From NCBI GenBank assembly GCA_914767715.1, contig OU612072.1, positions 3,722,001 through 3,786,000 of the forward strand: a stretch of 64,000 bases of DNA, written 5' to 3'. The notes under the pieces are model-generated. The model was not told where the DNA came from and made no database searches. It saw nothing but the letters and a program-made list of their open reading frames with translations. Positions 47,889 to 60,099 of the stretch are shown here, piece after piece. The position numbers were made by a program, and so were the translations under genes. The first letter of the stretch is position 1. Each line of letters opens with the position of its first letter. Origin of the DNA: Membranipora membranacea. Taxonomy: Eukaryota > Bryozoa > Gymnolaemata > Cheilostomatida > Membraniporidae.

Positions 47889-48143
47889 ACATGTGATGAA
47901 TTCGCTTCTCGCCCTATTGGCTAAGATCAAAGTGTCACTGCCAATGGCCGATTAGTGCCAGTTCAGTTTTGGCAGCTCGCTGCACACCCAAGATTAGGAG
48001 GCCCACCATGGCCTTACTCTAGGATGCATTCTAGTTTTCTAGGATGTATCACGTTCTCAGTATGAGGATTTAGGGCACCTTGCGTCCCTCTTTAGGGGCA
48101 GCCCAATCTTCTGATTATTCGCAAACAGCAACATGTGATGAGT
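47889..48143 (+). mobile_element. SINE-like retroposon with a U2 snRNA-derived head
   Basis: The insertion begins TTCGCTTCTCGCCCTATTGG then CTAAGATCAAAGTGT, which matches the highly conserved first ~32 nt of U2 snRNA with a few changes; the rest (about 200 bp) is unrelated to U2. It is bounded by a near-perfect direct repeat, ACATGTGATGAATT (47889-47902) and ACATGTGATGAGTT (from about 48131), a target-site duplication as made by LINE machinery. No poly-A tail is evident. Confidence 0.65.
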
Positions 48144-50439
48144 TAATTATGCACCACAGAAATGCTTGGTAATATGATGATTCATGTAGCATACCACAAT
48201 ACTCCATCATTGTACCAGAAGTTCAGTTGGCTACTCTTACCGAAATATAAGACAAATTCCATACAGTGATTAATGGTCTCCCACAAGTCAATTTTATGGA
48301 ATAACCAAACAGAATTATTGAACTAATCTTTCTGGGCAATCTGGGAGAATAATTGCACGTTCTATCCCTGTCTCCACCTATCTAACTTATTTGAGGGAAA
48401 GCAAACATTGCAGGCACATAATCGTGGTAATAGTGAGCAAGCTGAACTTTGACTAGTTCCATTTTCATATTGGAGCTGTAACAATTCAATACAGTGCAAC
48501 GATTTTGAGTGCATTCATAAGTGGAGAGTCCCAGGCTCAGGCTCAAATTCTTAAACAGCCGATATGACTTGAGCATATGAGCTAGTCTGTCTTGCCCTGC
48601 TTAATCTTCAGAATAAAGCAAATATTCGATTCAATTAAAAGCTAGCAGGTTTTTTTCTCCTACCAATTGCTCACTTGATCAGGCCTGAACCCATCTCAGA
48701 TACCAAATGAGTTGCATCTTTATTTTGAATCTAAGATAAAACACTAAGCCATAAAACTTAAGCAATGATTCGATCCACACTAACCAATAACCACAAAGTC
48801 AAGGGTTTGTCAAGATTTTGAAAATAGTCTGCGATATGTTTCGATTCAGTCAATGCTGCAGGCTTTCAGCTGCAACCGTATATTGCTTTATTTCCTCAAT
48901 AACACAGAGATGTGACTAAGTAATACTTTGCTGATACAGTTATAATGAAGGCAAAAATCATCAACTCGGTATTTTGCTTATCCAGGGTATTTTCAATGTA
49001 CTGAAGGCAGGGATGTTGGGAATAGGACAAGGAATACACACAGTAAACCTGTTAGCCGTGATATATGATTCTTCAGCTAGTCATTAAATTTGGGATTCAT
49101 ATCAGGCCCTCATATTATCTTACACATAACACACATCACAATGGTATTACAGGTATATCTATATTGAACTTAATTTTTTTAGATCGGAGGCCAAAGATAG
49201 TCTCCGGTATCTGGTCGAATCATAACATGAATTAGTGGATTCCTTTGTCAGCGGTGGAAATGATCATAAATAGGACAATATAGAACTTTCTATAGAGCAT
49301 CACACAGACACCTGTTACATATTATGCATGGATACAAGTGCAATAACGGCTCCTGTACTACACTGCAGAAACCCGAACAGCCCCACACCCCCGCTTATTT
49401 GTAAAATGGATGATAAACAGGAATGTCCCTTCAAGACAGAAACACCTCTGACTGTCAAATTTACACTAACAGCAAGTTTCTCAAAAATTCTTAAAATTCT
49501 TTTCAGCACAATATGGTCACAATGAGAAACACAATGCTGGATACATGTTTGAGTGATGCGGGATCAATGGATATCAAGCTGAATCTGAAGTATGCACTTG
49601 CCTTCCATCAAGATCTTCTCTTCTGAAACAAACTTTTCTGGCATCCACTATCTTCACACCTCACAGTCAGGTGAGTCGGCGGAGATGGAGGCAATTGGTA
49701 GCTGGCAGGAAACAGATAAAAAATCTTGATTGCAACATTAAATCTTTAACAATGAGATGAGGTGATTTTACATTGAATTATGATACCTTCATTTCAAATT
49801 TAACAGATCAAATCACGTTTTCCTTAGGAACATACTGGAAAAGATTGCAAACGGTAATAACGATAATAAATACATCATTCTATGCGATGGTCAGTATAAA
49901 TCAAAAATACATCGGATAAAAGAAGCTGAACAGGTTCCACCAAACTTTTCAATTGAGCTCGATCACTAGCATCACTTCTGTCTAGACCTAGTCAGCGGAG
50001 GCGGAGGCTGCCAATGCCCACTGCTTCCCCCACCCTTGTCTTGTACAGTTTCCACCTCTTCTAAATTATGCATATCCTGTTGCCATCCTCACCTGCTGGT
50101 AAATACTTTGACTTCTTGCCAATGTTTTCAGTGATCACATTCAGAGGGAACCAAGGCAGATGCTTGATGAAAGCCTATTTTTTTTTTCATAAGCAATTAT
50201 TGAGGTACAGACCTCAGATTTTCAGGACATACGCTGTTTTTCATGCCCCATATATCATTACCCAACCAGCAACCATCATTGTATAATTAACCCTGCCTGC
50301 TAAGTAAACTACATTCATTATTGCTATTGTATTGTTGTAGTATAATCCTTTACAGCTCTAGTCAATATTATATAATTGGATTGACATTGTATTTAATGAG
50401 ATAGTATTTAGATGACCAGGCAAGATAGCTACTATAATG
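48144..50439. other. Non-coding sequence, nothing recognised
   Basis: AT-rich with scattered short open frames that lack coding character or splice context. No gene supported. Confidence 0.3.
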
Positions 50440-50530
50440 AATAGATATTGCTGTTCAGGGTAGGTAGCATCAAAGCCTATGTCGCGGGAGGCTCAGGTTC
50501 AAATCCCGTTGGGGCAAATCTTTTCTTTTC
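50440..50530 (+). repeat. tRNA-like SINE head
   Basis: GGCTCAGGTTCAAATCCCGTTGGGGCAAAT contains a consensus Pol III B-box (GGTTCAAATCC). An A-box-like GGTAGGTAGCATCAAAG lies about 30 bases upstream. The acceptor stem does not close, so this is not an intact tRNA gene. Confidence 0.45.
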
Positions 50531-51796
50531 GTTTCATCATGATGGAACTCGAAAGCCTTCCATTCGAATTGTCCTCCTCACGATTTTTGTAAGCACAGAA
50601 AACTCTTAGTAATTGAGTATGATGAGCCGACAAAATACTTATGTTCAACTCTTCTGTGTCGTACGGTACCCTACATCTTGTGCAATCTGAGAATGAAGGC
50701 AGCAACTGCATAAATAGAATATATCAGTTAAATTATGCTAGCAGAATTATCACAAAACTTTGCTACTAATGAAAAAGTACAACATCGCCCACCAGTTGAG
50801 CGAGGATCCACTTCGTATTAATTGTCCTACATGCCTAAGTGGAGAGAAGTGATATACAGATGAGGCCATATTCTCCACAGAACCACTGAAAATATGCTGA
50901 CTGATGCTAAAAAAACACTTACTTGGTGTCATAGCATGTAGTATTAGTACTGATTATTTGCATAGTGTTAACACGTTCCTTGGGATTTTTGATATTGAAT
51001 GGCTCTGAGCATTGATTTAGCTCTGAATGTTATGGTATATGGTAGAGAAAGGCGAAGGTAAATCTTTTGTAAGCCTGGTATATATTCATTACCTGTCTAC
51101 AAAGGAGCTCTTGATGTTATGCTATATCATTCTCAGCCATCTCAGTTATATGGTGTACTGGAAGCAATTGCGGCATTATTCTCTCCCACTCTTGGATGGT
51201 AGTTTCCTAGCAGGTGTTGGCACTAGTACAGATAGTATTTAAATGTTAGACTGGTGGCAACACCATTTACAGTAATACATTTTAAGCTGTCAGCTTGAGT
51301 GTCACAAGCAGGAGGTTAGCCCTTAACAGGCATAATGACTTAATTACCTCAATATTCCTTGTTGTCAAAATTTTTAATTGTCCAATTAAGTATAATTGTT
51401 ACTGGTAGTTAATCCTTCACACATATTCCATTGCACTTGTAACAAGTCATCAAACACGCTTGTAGAATTAGAGAGACAGGATGTCATTGTAAGCTGACCT
51501 AACTTCCTGTCTTTTGCTGCTGATAATGAACGCGATGAGTTTTTAATTTTGCGAATGTACATTTTTATAATGATGGTTGTTTGGGTGAAAGTACAATCAT
51601 GATCATTCTTTGACAGAAGAGTGAGGGGGCGGGAAGTTATAAACTTTTATGCAAAATACTAGATGAATGACCAAATTCCATTTGTATATTTTCATCAAAT
51701 TATTTCACCAAATTCTGCTTCCAAGCTCTGGCTCCCTTATTCTCCAGTATTTGCAACAATGTTTCATTGATTTTCCGCCGCTACTGGTTCAACTTC

Positions 51797-51847
51797 AAGA
51801 GCTGAGCCCAGATACAACATACAGTGGCTGTATCTGGCTCAGCTCTT
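51797..51847. other. Clean 51-nt hairpin
   Basis: AAGAGCTGAGCCCAGATACA pairs with TGTATCTGGCTCAGCTCTT with one unpaired C and a loop of about 12 nt. No flanking pairing. It could be a small-RNA precursor or a chance or MITE-core palindrome. Confidence 0.6.
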
Positions 51848-52734
51848 AATAATCTGCTGCTAGCTCATTATAATAATCGTTGTGTTTACCCAAAGCAAAG
51901 ATTATAAATACTTCAAGTCATTGCCCAAAGGGTTGTCCATTTTTAAATCTACTGGTTCTGTGCATGCAGGTTGCCTATGAATGCCAATGTAAACAAAATT
52001 AAAATTCTGACTGGCTTATCTTGATTATGACTTCATGGGAAAATAACTTGGATAACAACAATACATCCAATTATGCTTGAACACAGCTGCTTGGCTATGT
52101 CAAGTAAAAGGTAAACAATTGGAAAATAGACACTGTGAGAATCTTGTTTAATTCAATAAGCTAATCTCATTGAAAGTGATCAGGCAGATTAAACTGTACA
52201 TTGTAGCAATTGAATGCATGCATTGAAAAGTTTGGTAAGTTGAAAGTTCTTTCAACCTAAAGGTTTATCAATGAATATCAAGACTGATTTCACCAGCCTA
52301 CTCCAGATGAATACAGTTTTCAACTAAAAAGGTTTAATTTTTTTAACATTTTATTTCAATGTAATTGAGTAATGTGGCGAAACGCTGTTGATGCATCAGT
52401 TCCATGTCGTCTACCAAACACATTTACCAGAAGTTTCGACCATTACGACAGGATTTCCATAATGCGTCTGGTGTTCCAATCATTAAGAAAGCAAGGACAG
52501 AGAAGAGGAATAGCAGTTTTTTTACATTTTTTATGAATTATTATAACTCTGGACACAAATTTTAGTTTTTTAAATGCTGTAAACATTCAAGTACTATCAT
52601 TGATGCTTCCCACTTCAAAGGATAATTAAGAATGTAAAATAAACTCAACTCAACTCAACAAATTCCTGCCAAAGGAATACCCACACTGATATTTATTCTG
52701 TTATAATATATGTGATGCGTAGGCTTTCATCAAT

Positions 52735-55700
52735 TCATTATGTGTAAACAAGGAAAACATCTGCCAACTTATCGAGAGCTTTAGTGAAAACATTTAAAGA
52801 ATGATATAAATTGCTGCCCTGCTGCCGGCATATGTATGCAAATATTCTGCATTCATGGGGGTCAAAGAAATACACATTTTTTGAGTATGTCCTGAAAATC
52901 TGCGGTCTTTAGCTCAATAATTGCTTATGACAGCTACAATAAAAGCTTTCTCTAACGCATCACAAATCAGTAAAATAATGTAAAGCCACATTTTCTTTTG
53001 AGTAGCAGCATGGCTTCAAAAGGTCTGACAGCACAATATTTTATATCATTGGATTGCTCACCTCCCAAGGAACATAGTGGTTATTTTTTTCTAGTAAACA
53101 AGGCAAACATTTGCCAACATATCGAGAGCTTTAGTGAAAATGGTTTAAAAATGATATATGTTGCTGCCCTGCTGCCGGCATATGTATGCAACTATTCCAT
53201 TTTCATCGCGGACATTATTTGAGTATGATCTGAAAATCTGAGGTCTGTAGCTCGATAACTTATTTTGCAAGCAACAAAAGAAGATTTTTCTTTACAATAA
53301 TTATGATTTGTTTATCCGCTGAGTACCGTGGCCCAGAAAGCCGGATAAAATTAAACTTATCTGCTGTGAATTTAATTTAAAAAAGGCCTGAATTGAATTA
53401 AACATTTCAGTGAATTTAATCAAACTTTTCTGCATTAAACCTTTCTGCATCAAACTTTCAAGTTCTGCATCAAACTTTTCTCCTCTTAATCAAACTTCTC
53501 TACTCTGAATTAAACTTTTCTGTTTTGCATCAAACTTTTCAGTTCTGCATCAAACTTTTATACGCTGCATCAAACTTTTTGTTCTGCTGCATCAAACTTT
53601 TCTACTCTGAATCGAACTGTTCCGCTCCATTGATATCATCCACCCTATATACTATGTATTTCTGTATGCAGGTCCTAAATCTACAAATTTGCCTCACAGA
53701 ATATTTTGGTGCACATTTTGTTAGAAGGAAGATGAAAGATGAGTAACCAGCTATTTTTGGGCTTTCCCAGTACAAATATTTTATACCATACATGCAGGTC
53801 TATTATTTAAGATTTGGTACCATACAGGCTGTTATCCTAAGCTTTATAAACTACAAGTTTTTAATCTACAAGTTTTTAATCAGGGAATTTCAATAATACA
53901 CAGGTATAAGAAATCAATACATTTATAAATATTTGTTGAATTCCCAAATAGCTTTGACAGCAAATGGAAAATCCTTACAAGTGGAACCTTTTGTCGTATA
54001 TAGTCACGATGAAACTTCAATTTCATTTGTGGGCCTAACCACTACTCTTATCATACTTGTTTCGTTAGTCAGCAAACAAGCTTAGTTTTTGGGAACAAAC
54101 TTTAATAGCGACCTTTACTATACTAAGGGCAACAGCTTATCACCAGCCCTAGACTGACTGGCCTCAGCCACAAATTCTTTTTTATACTATACAAAAAGGG
54201 AATTTTCATTGCTATCTTACTAATGGCAAAGTCATAAAATTTATTCTTCCACTCATTACCAATAATCGATTTCCATGAAATTTCTATAATAACCAATAAA
54301 ACATTTAAAAAAAATGAAGCAATGTATGACATTGTTTTCTGCTAGCTTGACAATATGAATTCTCCAGCAATCCAAGTGAGGTCACTACAAATAAATGGGC
54401 TTATGGTTTTGCTGGCCACAATCCTCACCCGAAAACCTAATTCATTCTGTTAGCACAGTCTGACCTAATACCACAATTTCAAACAATTTGCCAATTTTTT
54501 AATTGATACTGATACAAACATGACAATTCACCCCAGTGGGTTGCTGCATAACCACACAGGAGATAATACTACTTTGATAATATGGACAGGCTAAAATTGC
54601 AGTTCAAGAAAACATCCCAATACATTAGGGAAATTTACGGAGAGTTTTTACCTAGGTAATACATACAGATGTAATAATAGTATTCCAAGTGGTGCGGAGG
54701 TTTTTGCAAGGGCCAGCCTCTACTAGGGTAATTATTTTAGTAAGAGCAGGTGTCATGAAATAGAATTGAATCTGCTCAGATGTCAGCTCTTTGTTTTCTA
54801 TGAGGTTTTATTGCTTTGCATCAGCAGAATGTTATACATTTTTGTTAGCAATCTGACTCATACATACTCAGACTCACACATGATAATAGCTTAGCTTCAG
54901 CGTATAGCCTAACGAAATTTGTGAAAGGATGGGTCCGAAGAGAATGAGACTTTCTGTCTGTTGAGGCAATCAACAATAATTTCCATGATGATACACTTTT
55001 CACATTTATGTGCTGGACGGGTTTAGAATCCAACATACATGAAGAAATAATAATCTGTCTAGAAAAGCAAACAGAGGGTCTCCCTGTATAAACCAGTTTA
55101 AATAGAGATTTCTGATATAGCTGACCGAAATGTTTGGGAGAAACGTATTGTCCATGCTGTGTGACTGTGGCCTTGATAAAGACTGCCATGCAGTTCTATT
55201 GCAAATCATCAATGATGAATTGAAATGTAAGCCTATTGACTATGAACTATTGGTAGACTGAGGACCTACATACAGCAATATATAATATAGGGTGGTTGAT
55301 ATCAATGGAGCGGAAAAGTTAGGTTCAAAGTAAGAAAGTTTGATTCAGAGTAGAAAAGTTTGATGCAGAGTAGAAAAATTTGATGCAGAACAGAAAAGTT
55401 TGATGCAGATCAGAAAAGTTTGATGCAGAACAGAAAAGTTTGATGCAGAGAAGTTTGATTAAATTCAATGAAAGGTTTAATTCAATTCAGGCCTTTTTAA
55501 ATTAAATTCACAGCAGATAAGTTTAGTTATATCCGGCTTTCTGGGCCACGGTAGCTGAGCTACACGGACTTCAATTACAATTCCACACAAGTGTCTGGCT
55601 TATCTTTAATAAAGCATGAATTCTGTGTTATATAATTACATTACATTACTGATGATGAATACACACACTATCAGCATATTTGTGCACAGCTAAATCAGTG

Positions 55701-56080
55701 CAAATCAGTAAAAACAATATAGAAGCACATTTTGTTTTGAGCAGCAGCATGGCTTCAAATTGTATGACAGCACAAATTTTTATATCATTGGATTGCTCAT
55801 CTTCTGAGGAACATAGTGGTTATTTTCTTTAATAAACAAGGAAAGTATCTGCCAACATATCGAAAGCGTTACCGAAAACAGTTAGAACATGATATAAATT
55901 GCTGCCCGGCTGCCGGCTTATGTATGCAATTATTCCACTTTCATGGGGGGCAAAGAAATACACACTTTTTGAGTATGTCCTGAAAATCTGAGGTCTGCAG
56001 CTTGATAACTTTTTATGCCAGTCACAAAAGAAGTTTTTCGCTTTATAATTCATATGATATTTGGCCTTTTCGAGATGTGG
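52735..56080. repeat. ~300-bp dispersed repeat, three direct copies
   Basis: Copies at 52735-52950 (partial), 52980-53300 and 55700-56080 share GCTGCCCTGCTGCCGGCATA, TGTATGCAA and a TGAGTATG-TCTGAAAATCTG tail. Two of them flank the second foldback element. Confidence 0.8.
53328..55551. mobile_element. Second foldback-type element with ~20-bp minisatellite arms
   Basis: Ends are CCGTGGCCCAGAAAGCCGGA (from about 53328) and TCCGGCTTTCTGGGCCACGG (to about 55551), each next to TA. Each arm carries tandem ~20-bp units: GCATCAAACTTTTCTGTTCT-type at 53430-53610 and the complementary TTTGATGCAGAACAGAAAAG-type at 55335-55455. Inner arm ends are also inverted (TCCATTGATATCATCCACCC / GGGTGGTTGATATCAATGGA). 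The ~1.6-kb centre has no recognisable transposase. Confidence 0.85.
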
Positions 56081-56121
56081 GGATAACTCGGGTTCACCAA
56101 ATTACCTTATATGCCCTGAGT

Positions 56122-59100
56122 AACAAGGCATTCTGAATCCTGAGTATATATTGTGTGCTCATGAAAGACCCAGGTTAGTGATTCGACTCAGATCTCACAT
56201 CTCATGTGACAGATACTAGGTTCAAACTAAACAATTTGAATGAGACGAAAGTAGTAAGCGCTATCTTTATTTTAGGCGCTTTATTGATGAAGGTACTACT
56301 ATAATATAGTTTACGGTCAAGCACTAGTGTGTTCATGAATGGTCACGACACACTATAATATTTTGTAACCCTCAAAATAGAAATGCTATGGTTCTTGTCA
56401 CATAAATATTTGAATCATCTAATATCTCTAACCACGAGTATTTTTGACACGATGTAAACCCACTAGTCTTGGAACTCCCTGTTCAACTTAGCTGGAGGTT
56501 GACCCTTTTATAACACTAATATGTGTGGGTTATGGAAAAGATCTGAATCAAATTTGGTGGATATTATTAAAAACACTCGTGGAAATGGACTGCTGTGTTG
56601 TTTAACACAATATGAGAAAGGTATTTACTGTGATATTGCATCCGATGTATATTCATAGCCATTTCTGATGTCTATTTCCTTCCGAGAATTGTAAACCATA
56701 CTTTATGACATAAATGGCGCCACATAATCAGGGTGACGATTTGTAGCTCTATCAATCTGGCCGGAGATTGGAGAATGCAAACTTGGTCTAGAGTCATTAT
56801 TTGGTATTGCGCGTAGCATAAACATTTACTTCAATAAGCGATAGAAGGTGACAACATGTATACAAAGATATCAATATATTTTGATTTATTATTTTCTATA
56901 CAAAAAGAAGCATACAGTTGTACTGTAAATCAATCAATAATCACGCAAACAAAGACCTTTTTAGTTTCGGCGAAACTCATAATAATTCTATTACTGGAGG
57001 AATTTTTCATTCACATTCACTGGATTTCCATGGATCGACCTGAGCAAACTTCAAGGCTGTTCGATCCATGGGAATACTTCCCGGTTCGCGCTGAGATCGA
57101 AAGTTCGGTTCATGCAGACTGTGTTTATATACAGCGCGCTGACATGGCCAGTGGTTGTCTTCAAAGGCTGAAGATTGTGAGGCCTTGGTTCTAGTCCCGG
57201 CGGCAGATAATTCTGAGGTTTCAACTCGACCGCAAACCATAGCAATGGATGCGTATTTCGACGGCAAGTCAAGTAGTGACTACTCAAAATTTATATGGAA
57301 CACAGTGATTACAAGATAGTCATATGTCGGGAAATTCTATCTTGTCAGGATAGCCAGCATGGGCTTGGCATAATTATTCCCGATCTCCAACTTGTTCTGA
57401 TGAACGCGTAAGGCTTAACGGCAACCTGCCAGTCGAAAAATCTGTTTTAATCAAGGCTACCAGCCAGGCATAAAAATGTGTTGTTTATCAACTATACTAT
57501 GATTTTATTGTGTACTAACTATCTAACTAAAACTAGCAGAGTTACAAAGATTTAATGTATAAATCAGTAAAAATAAGTTTAGTCTCATCCGCTAGCAAAC
57601 ATGAAGTGCTGATGAGCAGGCTAGAGTAACACTTGTGAAACCAATGATTCATAGGAAGTTTAAAAACAGTCAAGGCATTAATTGTTATGGACAAATGATT
57701 ATTATAAAAGGCAAGACATATGAATTTGAATGCATGAATAATAACTTCAGTATATAATACATATAGCAGTCAAAGACTGAAATTCCCCACACATATGCAG
57801 CAGCCACTAGGATATCAGGTTACACCAGGGAGTTTGAGACTTCCTGGTTATACAGCACAAACAAGTTGTTATTGCCATGGATATCTTCCATTACGTTTAT
57901 GATATATCAATATAGACAACAAAATCAACACTAAGATGGCGCCAACTGAAGCAAAAACAAACATGCATATGTTACCTACACTAACTGTGGGCTCAGGGTC
58001 ATGATTCTTGGTTGACTCGTCTTCATTCAGAATCCACGAGTCGATTTCTTCTTGATCTGTTATGTCGCGGGTTGCTGAGTTCCAGTCAGACAGTGATTTG
58101 GGGAAAAGATCGATTTCTGCTATAACCTTTGCACCTGTGCCAAGGATTCCTGAAATACAAAACTGAGTGTGGCAGAACTGCATTGGATAGGGCCCATCCT
58201 TGTAATAGCGTAGAGTCAGAAGCTTCTCTGCATTACTGCTGTTTTCCACAATGCTGTCTATCACAGTTGATGCGTCGTTACTGTTTTCCTGACAGCCGAG
58301 CCCGAGTCTGTTTGGATGTCGTGTGCATGACTGGTCACTCTGTATATACCAGTAGATGATACAGACAGTACCATTTGTTACATCCCAGGCCATCAACCCT
58401 TCTGTTCTCGATGCAAAGGCAGCCTGCTGGTAGTAAAATGATTCTGTATGATCCGGTTTGACACTGACAAGTGGGTCTCGTACCTCAGTACCTTTAATCT
58501 AGAAATCAACAAAGTACAAGCATTGTGAGACATAGAAAATTTATAACCAACTTGACTTCGGCAACACAATTGCAGACAAACCACAGTTGTTGACTGTTAC
58601 TATATTGAATAATAGTCAAATTCTAATAACCATCATATATTACTTTGGAGTTGCCCCATCACACATAAATAAAGGCAACTCCCATTTTTACATGTAGATG
58701 GAATACAAAGGTATAAATAATATAACCCAGAAATCAGTCAGTCAAGTAGTAGCAAACAGATAAACCACTATCGTATTTCGTACCGAAGAATCATATTATA
58801 CCTTTGTACCAACTACGTATATATATTATTATTACATATTACATTATGGATCCAAACAAAAACAACAAAAAACTAAAATAAAAACAGACAAAAGCTAAAA
58901 AGAAAAGGAAAATAGAAGAAGGCAAAGATTGGGAGAGGGACTCTACTTATGACTGTTTACTGTACAACATGTATACTCATATGATAATTATATTACTTGT
59001 AGAGTCACCCAGAAGGCTGGGGCCTGGGGGCTAGTAGAGAAGACAAATCCATTGATAGCTCTGTACAGGGAAGATCTTGCTTGAGCAAGCCAGAGATTTG

Positions 59101-60095
59101 TAACAGTGATTTGAGGTGAGCCTGTTCTATCGATTGTATTGAGTTTAGCTGTATCGGTTATACTAAAACTCCTAGTTTCAGACACAACACTTTTATTTGA
59201 ATCGAGAGGTTAATCAACCTTTATCACCAGTTCTTTGCCATTCATTTCTAGTTTGATTTTCTTTGTTACTGAGTAAAGTACTGCAGAACAGCTAACATCA
59301 CAAAACTCTTACATGTGTTGGGTACTTGATAATGATTTACTAAAGTTTTTGGATGAAAATTAAAAACAAATATTAGAAAAGTTTGGCTTGGGATCAAATG
59401 ATTTTCTTTGGTTTGAATTTATCCTTTTGATAAATGTTGACATAAGGCATGCTTGAAAAATTACCTTTTTGAATATCGGTTTTGTCAGCCTCCATTTGCT
59501 GAAATTGGTTAAGTTGATGATGATCTTAGCCCATCTTTCTTCTGCGTTACCCCTCTCCCACAACGCCTTGGCTGCTGCAACAGATTGTCCAAGGACGGTA
59601 GATATAGCAATGAGTTCCCTCTTCACAATGTGATGTTGTGCAGGTGCGACTGAGTTAGTTACTCCCCTTAGACTTACACCATGTCCTGGCTCCCGAATAT
59701 TCTCAGCTGAAAAGTTTCCAAGTACCAGGACTGATAGAAGCAGCAACTTCACAACTTTAGTCATACTTGAGTTCGCTAACATACACTCACTGAGGTTCAT
59801 ATCAATGCATGTACTGCTTGCAAAACAAAAATCCTGTCTTAAGTGTAAGCAGTTTGCATAAAAACAGGCGTGATCTGTTTGTTTAACGATAGATAACAAG
59901 TGCTTGAAATAGCAAGCTTATCATCTGGCAGTCGAATGAAAAATATGAAATATAACACATCATAGTTATTAAGTGTATGAATTTTTCTAGCCAACTGAAG
60001 GGTGATGTTTGCGATGTTAATAACAGGGGACTTCCCCTTAGTATTAAGGGGCTTCTTATTACTCCTTATCTGTTAAATCCTTCATGATAATCTAA
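56122..60095. repeat. Segmental duplication, copy B
   Basis: Counterpart of 41337-44990. It lacks the second 755-bp unit of copy A and has two blocks that copy A lacks (57304-57811 and about 58597-59192). Which state is ancestral cannot be told from two copies. Confidence 0.9.
57869..59764 (-). CDS. Actinoporin-like pore-forming-family protein with C-terminal membrane anchor, copy B
   Basis: Exon 1 is 59764-59465 and exon 2 is 58498-57869, joined in phase 0: 309 residues, the same length and intron position as copy A. Signal peptide, Lys-Arg site, helix-like stretch after it and the C-terminal hydrophobic segment are all present. Differences from copy A concentrate in the signal peptide and propeptide (residues 1-48) and in the anchor and tail (basic KRNGRY instead of HGRNGSY), while the central domain is almost unchanged. 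The intron is longer because of a ~595-bp block. Both copies are open throughout, so both are probably functional genes. Confidence 0.6.
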
Positions 60096-60099
60096 AGAG

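Noticed and set aside
47901-48130. U2 snRNA gene
   Set aside because: Only the first ~32 nt match; the rest of U2 is absent and a target duplication flanks the insert.
50440-50530. Intact tRNA gene
   Set aside because: B-box is perfect but the cloverleaf does not close.
52998-53222. 74-residue frame starting MASKGLTAQYF
   Set aside because: Lies in a dispersed repeat; the frame is broken in the other two copies.
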